42,532 bases of DNA, from the NCBI GenBank assembly GCA_910578455.1, contig CAJTQA010000029.1, positions 1-42,532 on the forward strand. Reading direction: 5' to 3'. The notes under the pieces were generated by a model. It did no database searches, was not told the origin of the DNA, and saw only the letters and a program-made list of their open reading frames with translations. Of this stretch, positions 7,511 to 15,610 are shown one piece after another; position 1 is the first letter of the stretch; each line of letters starts with the position of its first letter. This DNA comes from an uncultured Dorea sp. GTDB taxonomy: Bacteria > Bacillota > Clostridia > Lachnospirales > Lachnospiraceae. Position numbers and translations under genes: made by a program.

Positions 7511-8155
7511 TTAATTTTGATCCTTCAGTTTTAACATTTCATATGACATATATTTTTCTCTGTATTTCTTTGCCACCTTCGAAACATGCGGATTCTCTTT
7601 TATAAAATACCTCCACAAATAATCTTTGCACTCCTCCGCATAATCAATATTGATTCTCGGAGATACCATGATCTGCTCCTCCGGCACATCCTCATACGGT
7701 TTAATAAAAAGCGATGAACCGCAAAGATCATATCCGTACTGTTCCTTCGTGATTCCCAGCGCTCCGCACAGTTTCCCTGGCCCGTTGCAGAGCGAAATGA
7801 GATTTTCCGTTTTTCTCCGCCGTTTCATTAATTCTATCCCGTCTACAGGCTCCAGCGCACGCACCAGTATCGCCTCCGGCTTCGTAGGCATGTTCACCAC
7901 AACATTGAAACAGTCATACATCCCATAAATCGTAAAAATATATGCAAAGCCTCCTGCTCCATATTGAATCTTCGTTCTCTCCGTCTGCCGGTTCCCATAG
8001 GAATGCGCCCCTTTATCATGCGGGCCGGCATAAGACTCGACCTCAACAATCAGGCCCGAAACAATTCCCTCCGGCGTCTCATGAACCAATAGCTTTCCCA
8101 GCAGTTCAGGAGCCACCGCATTAACATCTCTCATGTAAAAATCCCTAGTAACCAT
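7511..8155 (-). CDS. 3-methyladenine DNA glycosylase (AAG/Mpg family)
   Basis: Base-excision repair enzyme that removes alkylated purines such as 3-methyladenine. I chose the ATG at 8155 because it follows AAGGGGG at good distance and gives the usual family N-terminus (MVTRDFYMRDVNAVAPELLG). Upstream in-frame starts (TTG 8197, ATG 8191 and 8185) would add up to 14 residues. Family motifs are LIVEVESYAGPHDKGAHSYG, which holds the catalytic glutamate, then a Y-G-M-Y-D-C-F-N-V-V segment, and CNGPGKLCGALGI. Length is about 214 residues, typical. It appears complete and monocistronic. Confidence 0.93.
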   Translation of the reverse strand: MVTRDFYMRDVNAVAPELLGKLLVHETPEGIVSGLIVEVESYAGPHDKGAHSYGNRQTERTKIQYGAGGFAYIFTIYGMYDCFNVVVNMPTKPEAILVRALEPVDGIELMKRRRKTENLISLCNGPGKLCGALGITKEQYGYDLCGSSLFIKPYEDVPEEQIMVSPRINIDYAEECKDYLWRYFIKENPHVSKVAKKYREKYMSYEMLKLKDQN

Positions 8156-8293
8156 AGCCGCCCCCTTATCAAAGGCAGAACTCATCCTCATATCCAACCT
8201 GCCTTCCCCGCAGACGCACCCTCTTTTTCCGCCAGAAATTCCAGCTGAAATAGGCCCTGTCCTTTATGTCCATATAAATTTATCAATACTTTG

Positions 8294-8734
8294 TTATGTT
8301 CTTCTTTTTGGCCATGGATGGTCAATGCATTTTTTCATAATGTCAACCATTTCCAGCACTTCGCCAAACTGTTTCCGGTCATATACATTCAGCCACGGCT
8401 GCGAACCCAAAAGCGCATGAGGCACCATTTCTGCGAGCCGGCAAAATACTCTCCCCGCAGTATCCTTTACTGCACCCATCTCAATTGTATAACAATTCTG
8501 GTGACGGTTATAAATCACCAAAGTACCTTCCATATCCTCTGTAATATCTCCAAATTCAGGGATGCTGACACTTTCCCCTTCACGTGACGTTATGTATGCT
8601 AAGACTATCTCTTCGTAAGGAATTACATATTCATCCAGCCGCGCGTCTATCAGCCTGATTGATTCTCCGTCAAGTACAAGTCCTTCAACACATAACAGAA
8701 TATTTACGTACTTCATACGTTTCTTTCCCTTCAT
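8294..8734 (-). CDS. Unknown small protein, paralogue of the gene at 26037-26447
   Basis: 146 residues with no recognised domain. Shared blocks with the paralogue are KYVNILLC / RYVSICLC, IPYEE, MEGTLVIYNRHQNCY / MEGVLVICNRRQNCF, and LLGSQPWLNVYD / LFGSQPWLNEYD. Neither has a signal peptide or membrane segment, so both are probably cytoplasmic. The start could also be the ATG at 8716, since AAGGG lies between the two ATGs. It lies after the last gene of the fibre locus, separated by 193 bases with a palindrome at 8777. Together the paralogues bracket the locus. Confidence 0.7.
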   Translation of the reverse strand: MKGKKRMKYVNILLCVEGLVLDGESIRLIDARLDEYVIPYEEIVLAYITSREGESVSIPEFGDITEDMEGTLVIYNRHQNCYTIEMGAVKDTAGRVFCRLAEMVPHALLGSQPWLNVYDRKQFGEVLEMVDIMKKCIDHPWPKRRT

Positions 8735-8776
8735 TCCGTCTCGTTTTTCTTTTTTAATAATACGTGAAATATGTTT

Positions 8777-8801
8777 TACCGCAGAAAAACACTCTGCGGT
8801 A
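8777..8801. repeat. 25-bp palindrome related to the inversion sites
   Basis: Perfect 9-bp arms TACCGCAGA and TCTGCGGTA around a 7-base spacer. The arms match those of the inverted repeats at 26490 and 26783 apart from a G/A difference, but the spacer is one base shorter and different in sequence. It sits 43 bases upstream of the paralogue gene, in the same arrangement as at 26490. It is probably a diverged copy of the duplicated unit. Confidence 0.8.
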
Positions 8802-8927
8802 CTTTTGAAGTGTATATTAGCCCTACACGGAATAATTATAACTTTTTAATCAAAAAAAATCAAGCAAGATATTCGCCAGCGGAACTGTCAACGGTTAGTA
8901 TGAGTTTTGAGAGCAAATATATCATTA

Positions 8928-10883
8928 CTAATCGCAAGCTCTTGCCTGCAGCCCGCCATCCATCAGGTAAATTGCCGGATTCATGGCGACTCCGTTTTTT
9001 TCCACCTGGAAATGAAGGTGGTTCCCGGTGGAATATCCGGTCGTGCCGGAAAGCCCGATCTGCTGACCCTTCTCAACCTTCTGCCCAATCTTCACATACA
9101 TTCTGGAATGATGCATATACTTGGTGACAAGTCCGTCTTCATGCTCAATGACAATGAGATTCCCCGCGGCTCCTGCCCTCCCTGCAAATGTAACGGTTCC
9201 TGCCTCCGCCGCATAGGTGGGGATATTCTGGGAACCTGTTCCCAAGTCAAGGCCCTTGTGGAACTTATTATCAAAATCCCGGTGGCCGAAGGTACTGGTA
9301 ACATGCGAACCCGGGCATGGATCTGCAAATGTTCCGATCATCTTGTTAAAATCCATCAGCGTCATCTCATCAAGCCGGTAAAGATCGTAAGTTTCCATCG
9401 TTTTGATAAGACCCTGTCCGTAGTTGATTCCTGTCGCCCATCTCCCGCCTATCTTCATGGCAAATGTATTTGCGTCCGTTACGCCCCTGATAAGGTCTGA
9501 ATAGACATTTTTAAGGAGCTTGCTGCGATCCTCGATGCACTCTGTATATGTATTATATACACGGAATCCCGCCTGGATTGAGTAGATTGAGCCGCCGGAT
9601 GTCATCTCATTTGTCTTCATCACGGCGCTTCCAGCAGTTCCGGTACCCTTGATTCCGAAAAGGTTGCAATACTGATAAGCAAGGTAGGACAGACCCTGCC
9701 CGTTCTTGCCTCCCGGTCCGTATTTTCCGTATCCGGACTCCTTGATAATCTGTGCAATTGTCACAGATGCAGGAAAACCTGTCTCATCCTGTGCTTTTAA
9801 TGCCCCAACCACCATTTCTTGAGTAATAAATGAAGGAATTCCTTCAATCGGCACTTCTACATTGTAACAAATCCTGTCGCCAATCGCTGTAAATGGCTTT
9901 GACGCCCGGAAGTAAGGGTTCGGCGTAATCTTTGTTTCCTGAGTTTCCGGTTTCTGCAATGTATATTTCTTTCCGGCGTTATCAGGCTCCGGCTGTTTCA
10001 AGGCAAACATATCATCCTTACTCTCAGCTCCATCGGGGCCTGTTATCCCTGTATCGGTTCCTTCTCCGGTCTCTCCTCCGCTGGCATTCCCGTCCGTTCC
10101 GCTTTCGGTTCCGCCGTTTTCGCTGCCCACATTCCCGGTTCCGATTCCTTCTCCGCTTTCTCCTCCTTCATTTCCGCTGCCACTTTCGCCGTCTTCGTTC
10201 CCGGTTCCTTCGCTTTCACCGCCCACATTCCCGCTTCCGGTTCCTTCTCCGCTCTCTCCGCTGCCTTCGTTCCCGGTTCCTTCTCCGCTCTCTCCACTGC
10301 CTTCGCTCCCGGTTCCTTCTCCGCTCTCTCCACTGCCTTCGCTCCCGGTTCCGCCGCTTTCGCCGCCCACATTCCCGCTGCCGGTTCCTTCCCCGGTCTC
10401 TCCTCCGCCGGCATTCCCGTCCGTTCCGCTTTCGGTTCCGCCGTTTCCTTCGTCTCCCGTTTCTTCCTGCTTTCCATCTTCTCCCGAGCTTCCGGCGCTC
10501 TTTTCCAGCTCCTTATTCTCTGCCGATTTCGGCTCCTGCGCCTCCGTCTTTTCCGTTTCCGGCTCCTGCGCCTCCTCCTTTTCTGCCTTCGGCTCTTCCT
10601 TTTTTACTTCCTCCTGCGGCGCTGCCTTTTTTGTTTCCGCTTTCGTCTCAGCCTTCTTTTCCTCGTCTTTCTCAACCAGAGCCTTGCCGTTGCCTCCGAA
10701 CACCACATATTTTCCGTCGCTTAACACATAGTGATATCCTTTCGGCAATTGATACTCTGTGCGCGCCTCATACTCCTTCGGAGTCTCTTTCTCTGACGCA
10801 TACACAGCTGTCTCTGTAATCGGCAGAGCCGTTGTGACTACCGCCGCAAGTGTCAGTACCTGTAAAAATTTCGGATATTTCAT
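8928..10883 (-). CDS. Secreted bifunctional peptidoglycan hydrolase (glucosaminidase + M23 peptidase)
   Basis: 651 residues with a signal peptide (about 1-29). A Lys/Glu-rich segment (about 70-135) and a long Gly/Ser/Glu linker (about 135-285) follow. A glucosaminidase domain (about 340-500) shows ASVTIAQIIKESGYGKYGPG and later NLFGIKG, with the catalytic glutamate in IKESGYG. A C-terminal M23/LytM metallopeptidase domain (about 525-645) shows HKGLDLG, a HEDGLVTKYMHHS segment and HLHFQ, so the zinc ligands are present. It is the last gene of the fibre operon. A role in opening or remodelling the wall for fibre export is inferred. The linker is encoded partly by 36-bp tandem repeats. Confidence 0.9.
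   Translation of the reverse strand: MKYPKFLQVLTLAAVVTTALPITETAVYASEKETPKEYEARTEYQLPKGYHYVLSDGKYVVFGGNGKALVEKDEEKKAETKAETKKAAPQEEVKKEEPKAEKEEAQEPETEKTEAQEPKSAENKELEKSAGSSGEDGKQEETGDEGNGGTESGTDGNAGGGETGEGTGSGNVGGESGGTGSEGSGESGEGTGSEGSGESGEGTGNEGSGESGEGTGSGNVGGESEGTGNEDGESGSGNEGGESGEGIGTGNVGSENGGTESGTDGNASGGETGEGTDTGITGPDGAESKDDMFALKQPEPDNAGKKYTLQKPETQETKITPNPYFRASKPFTAIGDRICYNVEVPIEGIPSFITQEMVVGALKAQDETGFPASVTIAQIIKESGYGKYGPGGKNGQGLSYLAYQYCNLFGIKGTGTAGSAVMKTNEMTSGGSIYSIQAGFRVYNTYTECIEDRSKLLKNVYSDLIRGVTDANTFAMKIGGRWATGINYGQGLIKTMETYDLYRLDEMTLMDFNKMIGTFADPCPGSHVTSTFGHRDFDNKFHKGLDLGTGSQNIPTYAAEAGTVTFAGRAGAAGNLIVIEHEDGLVTKYMHHSRMYVKIGQKVEKGQQIGLSGTTGYSTGNHLHFQVEKNGVAMNPAIYLMDGGLQARACD
10245..10352 (-). 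repeat. Three tandem 36-bp repeats in the hydrolase linker
   Basis: Units at 10245-10280, 10281-10316 and 10317-10352; the last two are identical and the first differs slightly. Each encodes 12 residues of the G/S/E linker (GTGSEGSGESGE type). Unit length is a multiple of three, so copy-number change would keep the frame. Confidence 0.85.
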
Positions 10884-10943
10884 TCAAAATCAATTCCTCT
10901 CTGTTTCTATATTTTTCAATCCTGGGAAAATGCCGCGCCTTTC

Positions 10944-11462
10944 TTATTCTTCTCTGTCATCCTGCCGCGTTCCCATGATGCTTAAGAGCGCGCCTGCAAG
11001 GATAATGCACACCCCTGCGATTTTCCCGTACAGTGACGACATTACAGTAAGCACTTTCCCCATATAGGGTATAGTAAGCTCTACTTTCCCGATAAAATTG
11101 GCATACTCCACCGGAACAGGGTCATCTCCGTCATTAGCATCTCCTTTTGTGTTAAAAGTTCCCGACACTACATTATTCATCACTACCCGATGGGTAATGA
11201 TACTGCCTTCCTCCACGGAGCTGTAAAACGCAATGACATCCTTCTCCCTGATTTCCTCCGGCCCCATAACATTTACATATATCAGGCTTCCCACCGGAAT
11301 CGAAGGCTCCATGCTGCCCGTAATTACATTGTACATCTGATATCCAAAAATACCCGGCAGCACCAGCAGGGAGCACAGGGCTATCATAATGATGATAAGC
11401 CCTGTCCCAGCCATGTTGCAGATGCTGCCGGCACTTCTATGTTTTCTTTTTCTCCTGCCCAT
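10944..11462 (-). CDS. sipW: SipW-type signal peptidase I
   Basis: A 172-residue membrane protease of the ER/SipW type. Catalytic S50 lies in VITGSMEPSIPVGSL and H91 in IITHRVV; a His replaces the Lys of ordinary bacterial signal peptidases. Membrane segments lie at about 18-44 and 143-165. Such enzymes process TasA/camelysin-type precursors. Two proteins with SipW-type signals are encoded upstream in the same operon (13296-14039 and 14039-14560), which makes them the likely substrates. It starts 2 bases after the preceding stop. Confidence 0.9.
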   Translation of the reverse strand: MGRRKRKHRSAGSICNMAGTGLIIIMIALCSLLVLPGIFGYQMYNVITGSMEPSIPVGSLIYVNVMGPEEIREKDVIAFYSSVEEGSIITHRVVMNNVVSGTFNTKGDANDGDDPVPVEYANFIGKVELTIPYMGKVLTVMSSLYGKIAGVCIILAGALLSIMGTRQDDREE

Positions 11463-11464
11463 CG

Positions 11465-12478
11465 CTACTTCTCATCATCCGGCAATTCTACAATGTCCGT
11501 ATCATCTGATGTCACGGCCAGAGCTTTCTGCCGTCTCTTCAGATAGAATACTGTAGCTGCCAGCGCCGCTATCGCCGCCGCTCCGATTCCGATATAGATC
11601 GGGAGATAGCTCATCCTAGTTCCTCCCCGGTTGCCGTTGGCATCCAGATTTGCCTCCGGCACAGCCTCGTCCTCTATCTGGTCAAGATCCTGAAGCGCCT
11701 GGGGTGTCTGCTCATCCGGCACCGGAACTGCCGCGTCGCCGCCTACCGCATCTGCCGGATCCTCTGCTCCTCCTGCCGCTGCATCATCACCCGCCGGGGC
11801 CGCCGCATTACCGCCTGCTGGAGCCGCCGCCTCTCCCCCTGCCGGGGCTGCCGCTCCTCCTGCAGCCGGAGCTGCCTCTTCCTCTTCACCTGCCGGAGCA
11901 TACCGGAAATCAAACACATTCTTTGACTCGTCCGTAGATAATGTCTTTACCATATTAAGAGCCTGCGGCTGGTAGCCGTCGATGTATCTGGAGGACACAT
12001 ACTGGCGCTCTCCTGGATTGCCGTAGTAAGTATCGCTCCCCAAAAGCTCATTGCCGTCCTCGTCAAGGTAATTGACCCTGTATGCAACCAGGTTGCCGCT
12101 GATGCCGTATGCGATGACGTAATCCCTGTCGCTGGCAACCCGGAAACTGGATTCTGTCGCCTCAGAATTATCTCTTCCCGAACGGCGGATTCCCTTTACA
12201 TAATACTTGCTGTCCGTGGACTTCGCAGCATCCTGTGGGCTCATATATACCGTATCGCCATATTTCAGTCCGGTAATCGTAATCTCCGCACCGCTCTTTG
12301 ACACCTTTGCATTGGCCGGAGCGGATATGCCGCTGCCCGTAAGCTGCCCCTGGTTCCCGGCATAGAGCCTTACCGTATAGCTGTATTCCTCATCAGCAGC
12401 CAGCGCGCTCTGTCCAAAGACAAAAACTAAACTTGACAGAAACAAAAGGCTCTTTCGTATCTTTTTAAAATATTTCAT
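11465..12478 (-). CDS. Secreted membrane-anchored surface protein with MucBP-like module and Ala/Pro/Gly stalk
   Basis: 337 residues. Signal peptide about 1-27. A strand-rich region follows (about 28-115), then a MucBP-like segment (VAYRVNYLDEDGNELLGSDT, about 132-195). A low-complexity Ala/Pro/Gly stalk (repeats of A-P-A-G-G-x-A-A, about 198-255) precedes a C-terminal membrane helix (about 292-313) and an acidic cytoplasmic tail. No LPxTG-like motif precedes the helix, so it is probably membrane-held. It starts 1 base after the preceding stop, so it is coupled within the operon. An accessory or assembly role is inferred from context. Confidence 0.75.
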   Translation of the reverse strand: MKYFKKIRKSLLFLSSLVFVFGQSALAADEEYSYTVRLYAGNQGQLTGSGISAPANAKVSKSGAEITITGLKYGDTVYMSPQDAAKSTDSKYYVKGIRRSGRDNSEATESSFRVASDRDYVIAYGISGNLVAYRVNYLDEDGNELLGSDTYYGNPGERQYVSSRYIDGYQPQALNMVKTLSTDESKNVFDFRYAPAGEEEEAAPAAGGAAAPAGGEAAAPAGGNAAAPAGDDAAAGGAEDPADAVGGDAAVPVPDEQTPQALQDLDQIEDEAVPEANLDANGNRGGTRMSYLPIYIGIGAAAIAALAATVFYLKRRQKALAVTSDDTDIVELPDDEK

Positions 12479-12479
12479 A

Positions 12480-13280
12480 CTATCTCAGCCTCCTTCTTCC
12501 TGCCTGTGCCCCGGACACTGCCGCAGACACGCTGCCTTTATAAGTTTCTTCCTCCTCAGGATCACGGCGCAGCCGCATCAATACCGCCAGCAGGAATACA
12601 AGCCCTGCCCCCAGAGTCAGCAGCACAAAGAGCATCATCTGAGTCTGGTCTCCCGTCTTTATGACCTCACGCCTGTTTCCGCTGCCATTACCGCCATTGC
12701 CTGTGCCGTTCCCGGCAAGCTCCGTGGCAAAATCCATCTGAAGCCTTGCGATGGTATTCTGGTAATCGTTGACAAGCGTCTCGCCGTCCAATGCCACCTT
12801 AAGCTTTACAACTCCTGTATCGCTCTTTTTCATGCGATCCAGGTAAAAGTAATTGTCAAGGGTCTTTGTCGCCCCGCGGAGCCCCTCGCCGTTGATCCTT
12901 CCGTCGCCGCCAAACTTCTCGCTGGAATAAAGCGTCGTAGTCTTCTTATCTTTGTCCGTATAGGTCAGCAGATAGTCATATGCGCCGCCTGCCGCCTCGC
13001 CGGCATCCTCAAGAGTCTCCAGCACCTCATTCTTCATGTACCAGTCCACTTCGCTCTTATAGTTGTTCTTAAGCTTGATGGTAAGCTCCACCGAGTCTCC
13101 CGGCTGCAGCGCGATAACCTCGTCATTAATCTTAGAGCTATTGAAGTTGCTCTTCATCTTCTTTCCGTCAAATGCCACCTGCCAGCCGGACGCCCCTTTC
13201 CTGTCCTCCGCCTGGGCCGTAAGGGAGGACGCAAAGATCAGAGCCGCCGCCAGGCCAAATAATAGTCTTCTCTTCTTCAT
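12480..13280 (-). CDS. Cell-surface protein with possible variant sorting signal (IKTGD)
   Basis: 266 residues. A signal peptide (about 1-24, ...SSLTAQA) is followed by an extracellular strand-rich domain (about 30-185). A Gly/Asn linker leads to VIKTGDQTQ, a membrane helix (about 213-236) and a positively charged tail. The layout is that of a sortase substrate, but the motif is IKTGD rather than LPxTG. It may be a variant signal like the PKTGD seen in Clostridia, or merely a membrane anchor. Good ribosome site (aaggagg). It lies among the SipW-type proteins and SipW, suggesting a shared fibre or anchor role. Confidence 0.72.
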   Translation of the reverse strand: MKKRRLLFGLAAALIFASSLTAQAEDRKGASGWQVAFDGKKMKSNFNSSKINDEVIALQPGDSVELTIKLKNNYKSEVDWYMKNEVLETLEDAGEAAGGAYDYLLTYTDKDKKTTTLYSSEKFGGDGRINGEGLRGATKTLDNYFYLDRMKKSDTGVVKLKVALDGETLVNDYQNTIARLQMDFATELAGNGTGNGGNGSGNRREVIKTGDQTQMMLFVLLTLGAGLVFLLAVLMRLRRDPEEEETYKGSVSAAVSGAQAGRRRLR

Positions 13281-13295
13281 CTTCTCAGCCCCTCC

Positions 13296-14039
13296 TTATA
13301 ATATCCCGAGAGCAGAGGCATCCACGCCCCATGCGCTCCTGATGGCATCCTGCGCGTTGTGGGTCTGCACTGCGTCAACCTCCACGTCCACCTTGAACTG
13401 AACGCCGTCATACTTGTAGGTTGTCGTGATCACATTGCCGTTCTTCTCCGTCTTCACCTCGGACGCTACCTTCTTGTCGATGCGGATCGTGTCGGCAAAG
13501 GGCTTTGACTGAGCGCCTGCCTTCAGGATTCCCTTATAGAAAAGCTCCGTACACTCTTTCGTGCTCTTCGGGTTCTTCACCCAGTTTTCCTGATTTACAA
13601 GATGAAGGTCGATAAGGTCCGGCGACAGCGCCGTCACCTTTGAGCCGTCCGGGTTTACCCAATACTTGTAAATCCTTACTCTCGTATACTCGTCTATAGT
13701 TCCGCTGTTTTTCACAGACAGCTTTTCATCATACTTTTTATTGAGCGCCAGCTTTTCATCCTTCTTAAGCATATTCTTAAGGAGTACCGCAGACGCGCTT
13801 CCATTGTTGCCGGTCTCATTCCATTTATTTTTGTTATAGTCACGGCTGCTTACAGTCTCTCCGTTTTCCAGGAGGCTTACGCCGATCTGGGATACGGTGA
13901 TCTCTGCCGTATAGTTCTCACTGTAATAAGTAAGCGCCGCCCTTGTGCTTCCCACTGCGCTGGCAAGGAGCATCACCACTGCCAGAACCAGCAGCCCGTA
14001 TGTTACTTTCCTTCTCTGAGAGGCTTTCCTTCTCTTCAT
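13296..14039 (-). CDS. SipW-dependent secreted protein, TasA/camelysin-like
   Basis: 247 residues from the ATG at 14039, which follows GAGGAGG; an in-frame start at 14084 lies inside the previous gene. The N-terminus is strongly basic (MKRRKASQRRKV), then a membrane span about 14-31. The cleavage region VGSTRAALTYYSENYTAEIT has the SipW-type pattern, an Ala then an aromatic strand after the cut. The mature part is strand-rich without an anchor. TAATG coupling to the upstream gene shares one base. It probably assembles into or decorates a fibre as TasA does; this role is inferred from the signal type and the nearby sipW. Confidence 0.78.
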   Translation of the reverse strand: MKRRKASQRRKVTYGLLVLAVVMLLASAVGSTRAALTYYSENYTAEITVSQIGVSLLENGETVSSRDYNKNKWNETGNNGSASAVLLKNMLKKDEKLALNKKYDEKLSVKNSGTIDEYTRVRIYKYWVNPDGSKVTALSPDLIDLHLVNQENWVKNPKSTKECTELFYKGILKAGAQSKPFADTIRIDKKVASEVKTEKNGNVITTTYKYDGVQFKVDVEVDAVQTHNAQDAIRSAWGVDASALGIL

Positions 14040-14560
14040 TAGTTTTTGCCTCCTCTCTGATAATCTGAGTAGACGGTATCCCACTCAGCGCCCGGATTGC
14101 CGGCGTCATCATAGATGACCGGCGTACACTCCTGTACTACAACTACATTAAAGGTATCTTTGTCAAACTCTTCCGGCACGATAATCTTTACATCCAGCTG
14201 GGAGCTTGTAGAATGTGCCCTAAGCACCGGACGGTAATACCAGTATCCGTCTCCTCCGTCATACCAGCCATCGCCGCCTCCAACATTTTTATACTCAATG
14301 CTCACCAGTCCGCTGTAAAATGCGCGCACCCTTACAAAGCAGTCGTTATCCTCTACATTTTCAATGGTTATGTGCTTTGTCATCTCACTTACATCCTCAT
14401 GAACCACGGTCTGGATCCTGAGGCTTACCTCTCCGCCCCCTCCTGCCGATACATAAGTCGTAAAGTATGCCATCGAGCTCTGTATAGACAATGCTGCCAT
14501 CATAGCAAGAGCTGCAGCCGACATCGCGATTACTTTACTATATTTTCCTATTCTCTTCAT
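14039..14560 (-). CDS. SipW-dependent secreted protein, small TasA-like
   Basis: 173 residues. The signal peptide spans about 1-31 and ends SSMAYFTTYVSA, the typical SipW pattern (Ala-Tyr-Phe-Thr). The mature part has repeated strands (HITIENVEDNDCFVRVRAFY; LDVKIIVPEEF) and a Gly/Trp/Tyr-rich loop (about 103-115). There is no C-terminal anchor. It overlaps the next gene by one base (TAATG). It is likely a fibre subunit or adaptor processed by the downstream SipW. Confidence 0.78.
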   Translation of the reverse strand: MKRIGKYSKVIAMSAAALAMMAALSIQSSMAYFTTYVSAGGGGEVSLRIQTVVHEDVSEMTKHITIENVEDNDCFVRVRAFYSGLVSIEYKNVGGGDGWYDGGDGYWYYRPVLRAHSTSSQLDVKIIVPEEFDKDTFNVVVVQECTPVIYDDAGNPGAEWDTVYSDYQRGGKN

Positions 14561-14578
14561 TCCTGTCGCAGCTCCTTC

Positions 14579-15610
14579 CTAATTTGCAGCCTGTGTCCAC
14601 TGCCAGTTATTGTTATTATCCTTGTCAAACTGGTTCGTCACGCCGTAGCCTCCCCGGTTTCCTCCATCATAACGGTTGGTAAAGGAGACGGATGCCTCAC
14701 TCCCGGCTCCTGCCTCTAACGCCGCGTCAGATACGACATTTACCGTCTTTTCACTGTCTCCGTCTATTTCGTAGCTTGCCCCAGAGTAGACTTCTGTCAC
14801 CGTAATCTTAATCCCTGCCGGCACTTTGTCAAGCACCGCCGCCACCTCTCCGGCTCCTGTGTGGGTAGTGCTGATTACATTGCTGTATACAAGGACATCA
14901 TGCTCATCTCTTCCCTCCACCTGAAAGACAAATGAAACCTGCCCCAGAGACTGGTTGTAATCCGCCAGCGTCTTACGGATGTTAAGCTTTCCGTACTGCT
15001 GCTCACTCTCCATCTTAAGACCCACCTTAGCCTCATATACCCATTCGTCGCTTCCTGTTCCCGTCAGAGCATACTCGCTGCTTGGCAGTGCCGTCAGATA
15101 CGGAGTGAACTTATATTTAACAGAGTAATCATCATTGTAGCTCTCAGCCGGAACAATCAGGTAAAGTCCTGTGGATAGCCCGGTAAACTCCGCCGACGCC
15201 CCGGACACCCCTTCGCCAGCGGCCGGAACTACATTTTTCTGATCTACAGGAATCACTCCTTTTAAATGCTTTGCAGCCTCCTCAGACAGAGTCCGCCAGG
15301 CAGCGGCCGTAGCCTCGCTTGCGGATGCCTCGCCCACGTCGTTAAAGTCCATGCCGGCAAAAGCATCAATACCTGTAAACTTGCCTGATACATTCACATC
15401 CGCCACCCTATAGAGCGCCACCGGGATGCCGGCCTTGCCGTAACCGCCTTCATACCCCTCCTGCTCTACGGCCACCGTAATACTGCAGTCATCTTTTCCC
15501 GTGTCAATCCCGTTTGCCGCCTGGGTCTGCATCCGCCCCATGAAAGGTACTGTCAGCAGAAACGCCAGGGTCAGCGCACATCCTTTTGTCAATCTTTTAC
15601 TTATCTTCAA
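14579..15610 (-). CDS. Pilin-like secreted protein lacking an LPxTG signal
   Basis: 343 residues beginning at TTG 15610, coupled to the sortase stop (TTGA overlap) with ggaggg just upstream. Signal peptide about 1-32. Two Ig/Cna-B-like modules are seen: about 40-205 (IPVALYRVADVN; STGLYLIVPAESY) and about 207-315 (LNIRKTLADYN; VSFVFQVEG; IKITVTEVYSG; ending SFTNRYDGG). The first resembles pilin N-terminal domains. The protein ends in a Gly/Asn/Trp-rich tail with no sorting motif and no membrane helix. In position it is like a minor pilin, but its attachment cannot be by the usual LPxTG route. Confidence 0.78.
   Translation of the reverse strand: MKISKRLTKGCALTLAFLLTVPFMGRMQTQAANGIDTGKDDCSITVAVEQEGYEGGYGKAGIPVALYRVADVNVSGKFTGIDAFAGMDFNDVGEASASEATAAAWRTLSEEAAKHLKGVIPVDQKNVVPAAGEGVSGASAEFTGLSTGLYLIVPAESYNDDYSVKYKFTPYLTALPSSEYALTGTGSDEWVYEAKVGLKMESEQQYGKLNIRKTLADYNQSLGQVSFVFQVEGRDEHDVLVYSNVISTTHTGAGEVAAVLDKVPAGIKITVTEVYSGASYEIDGDSEKTVNVVSDAALEAGAGSEASVSFTNRYDGGNRGGYGVTNQFDKDNNNNWQWTQAAN

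Noticed and set aside
9932..10819. Long plus-strand ORF rich in Arg, Phe, Ser, Pro opposite the hydrolase linker
   Set aside because: It mirrors the G/S/E repeat on the other strand. Composition is extreme, and no ribosome site or domain is seen.
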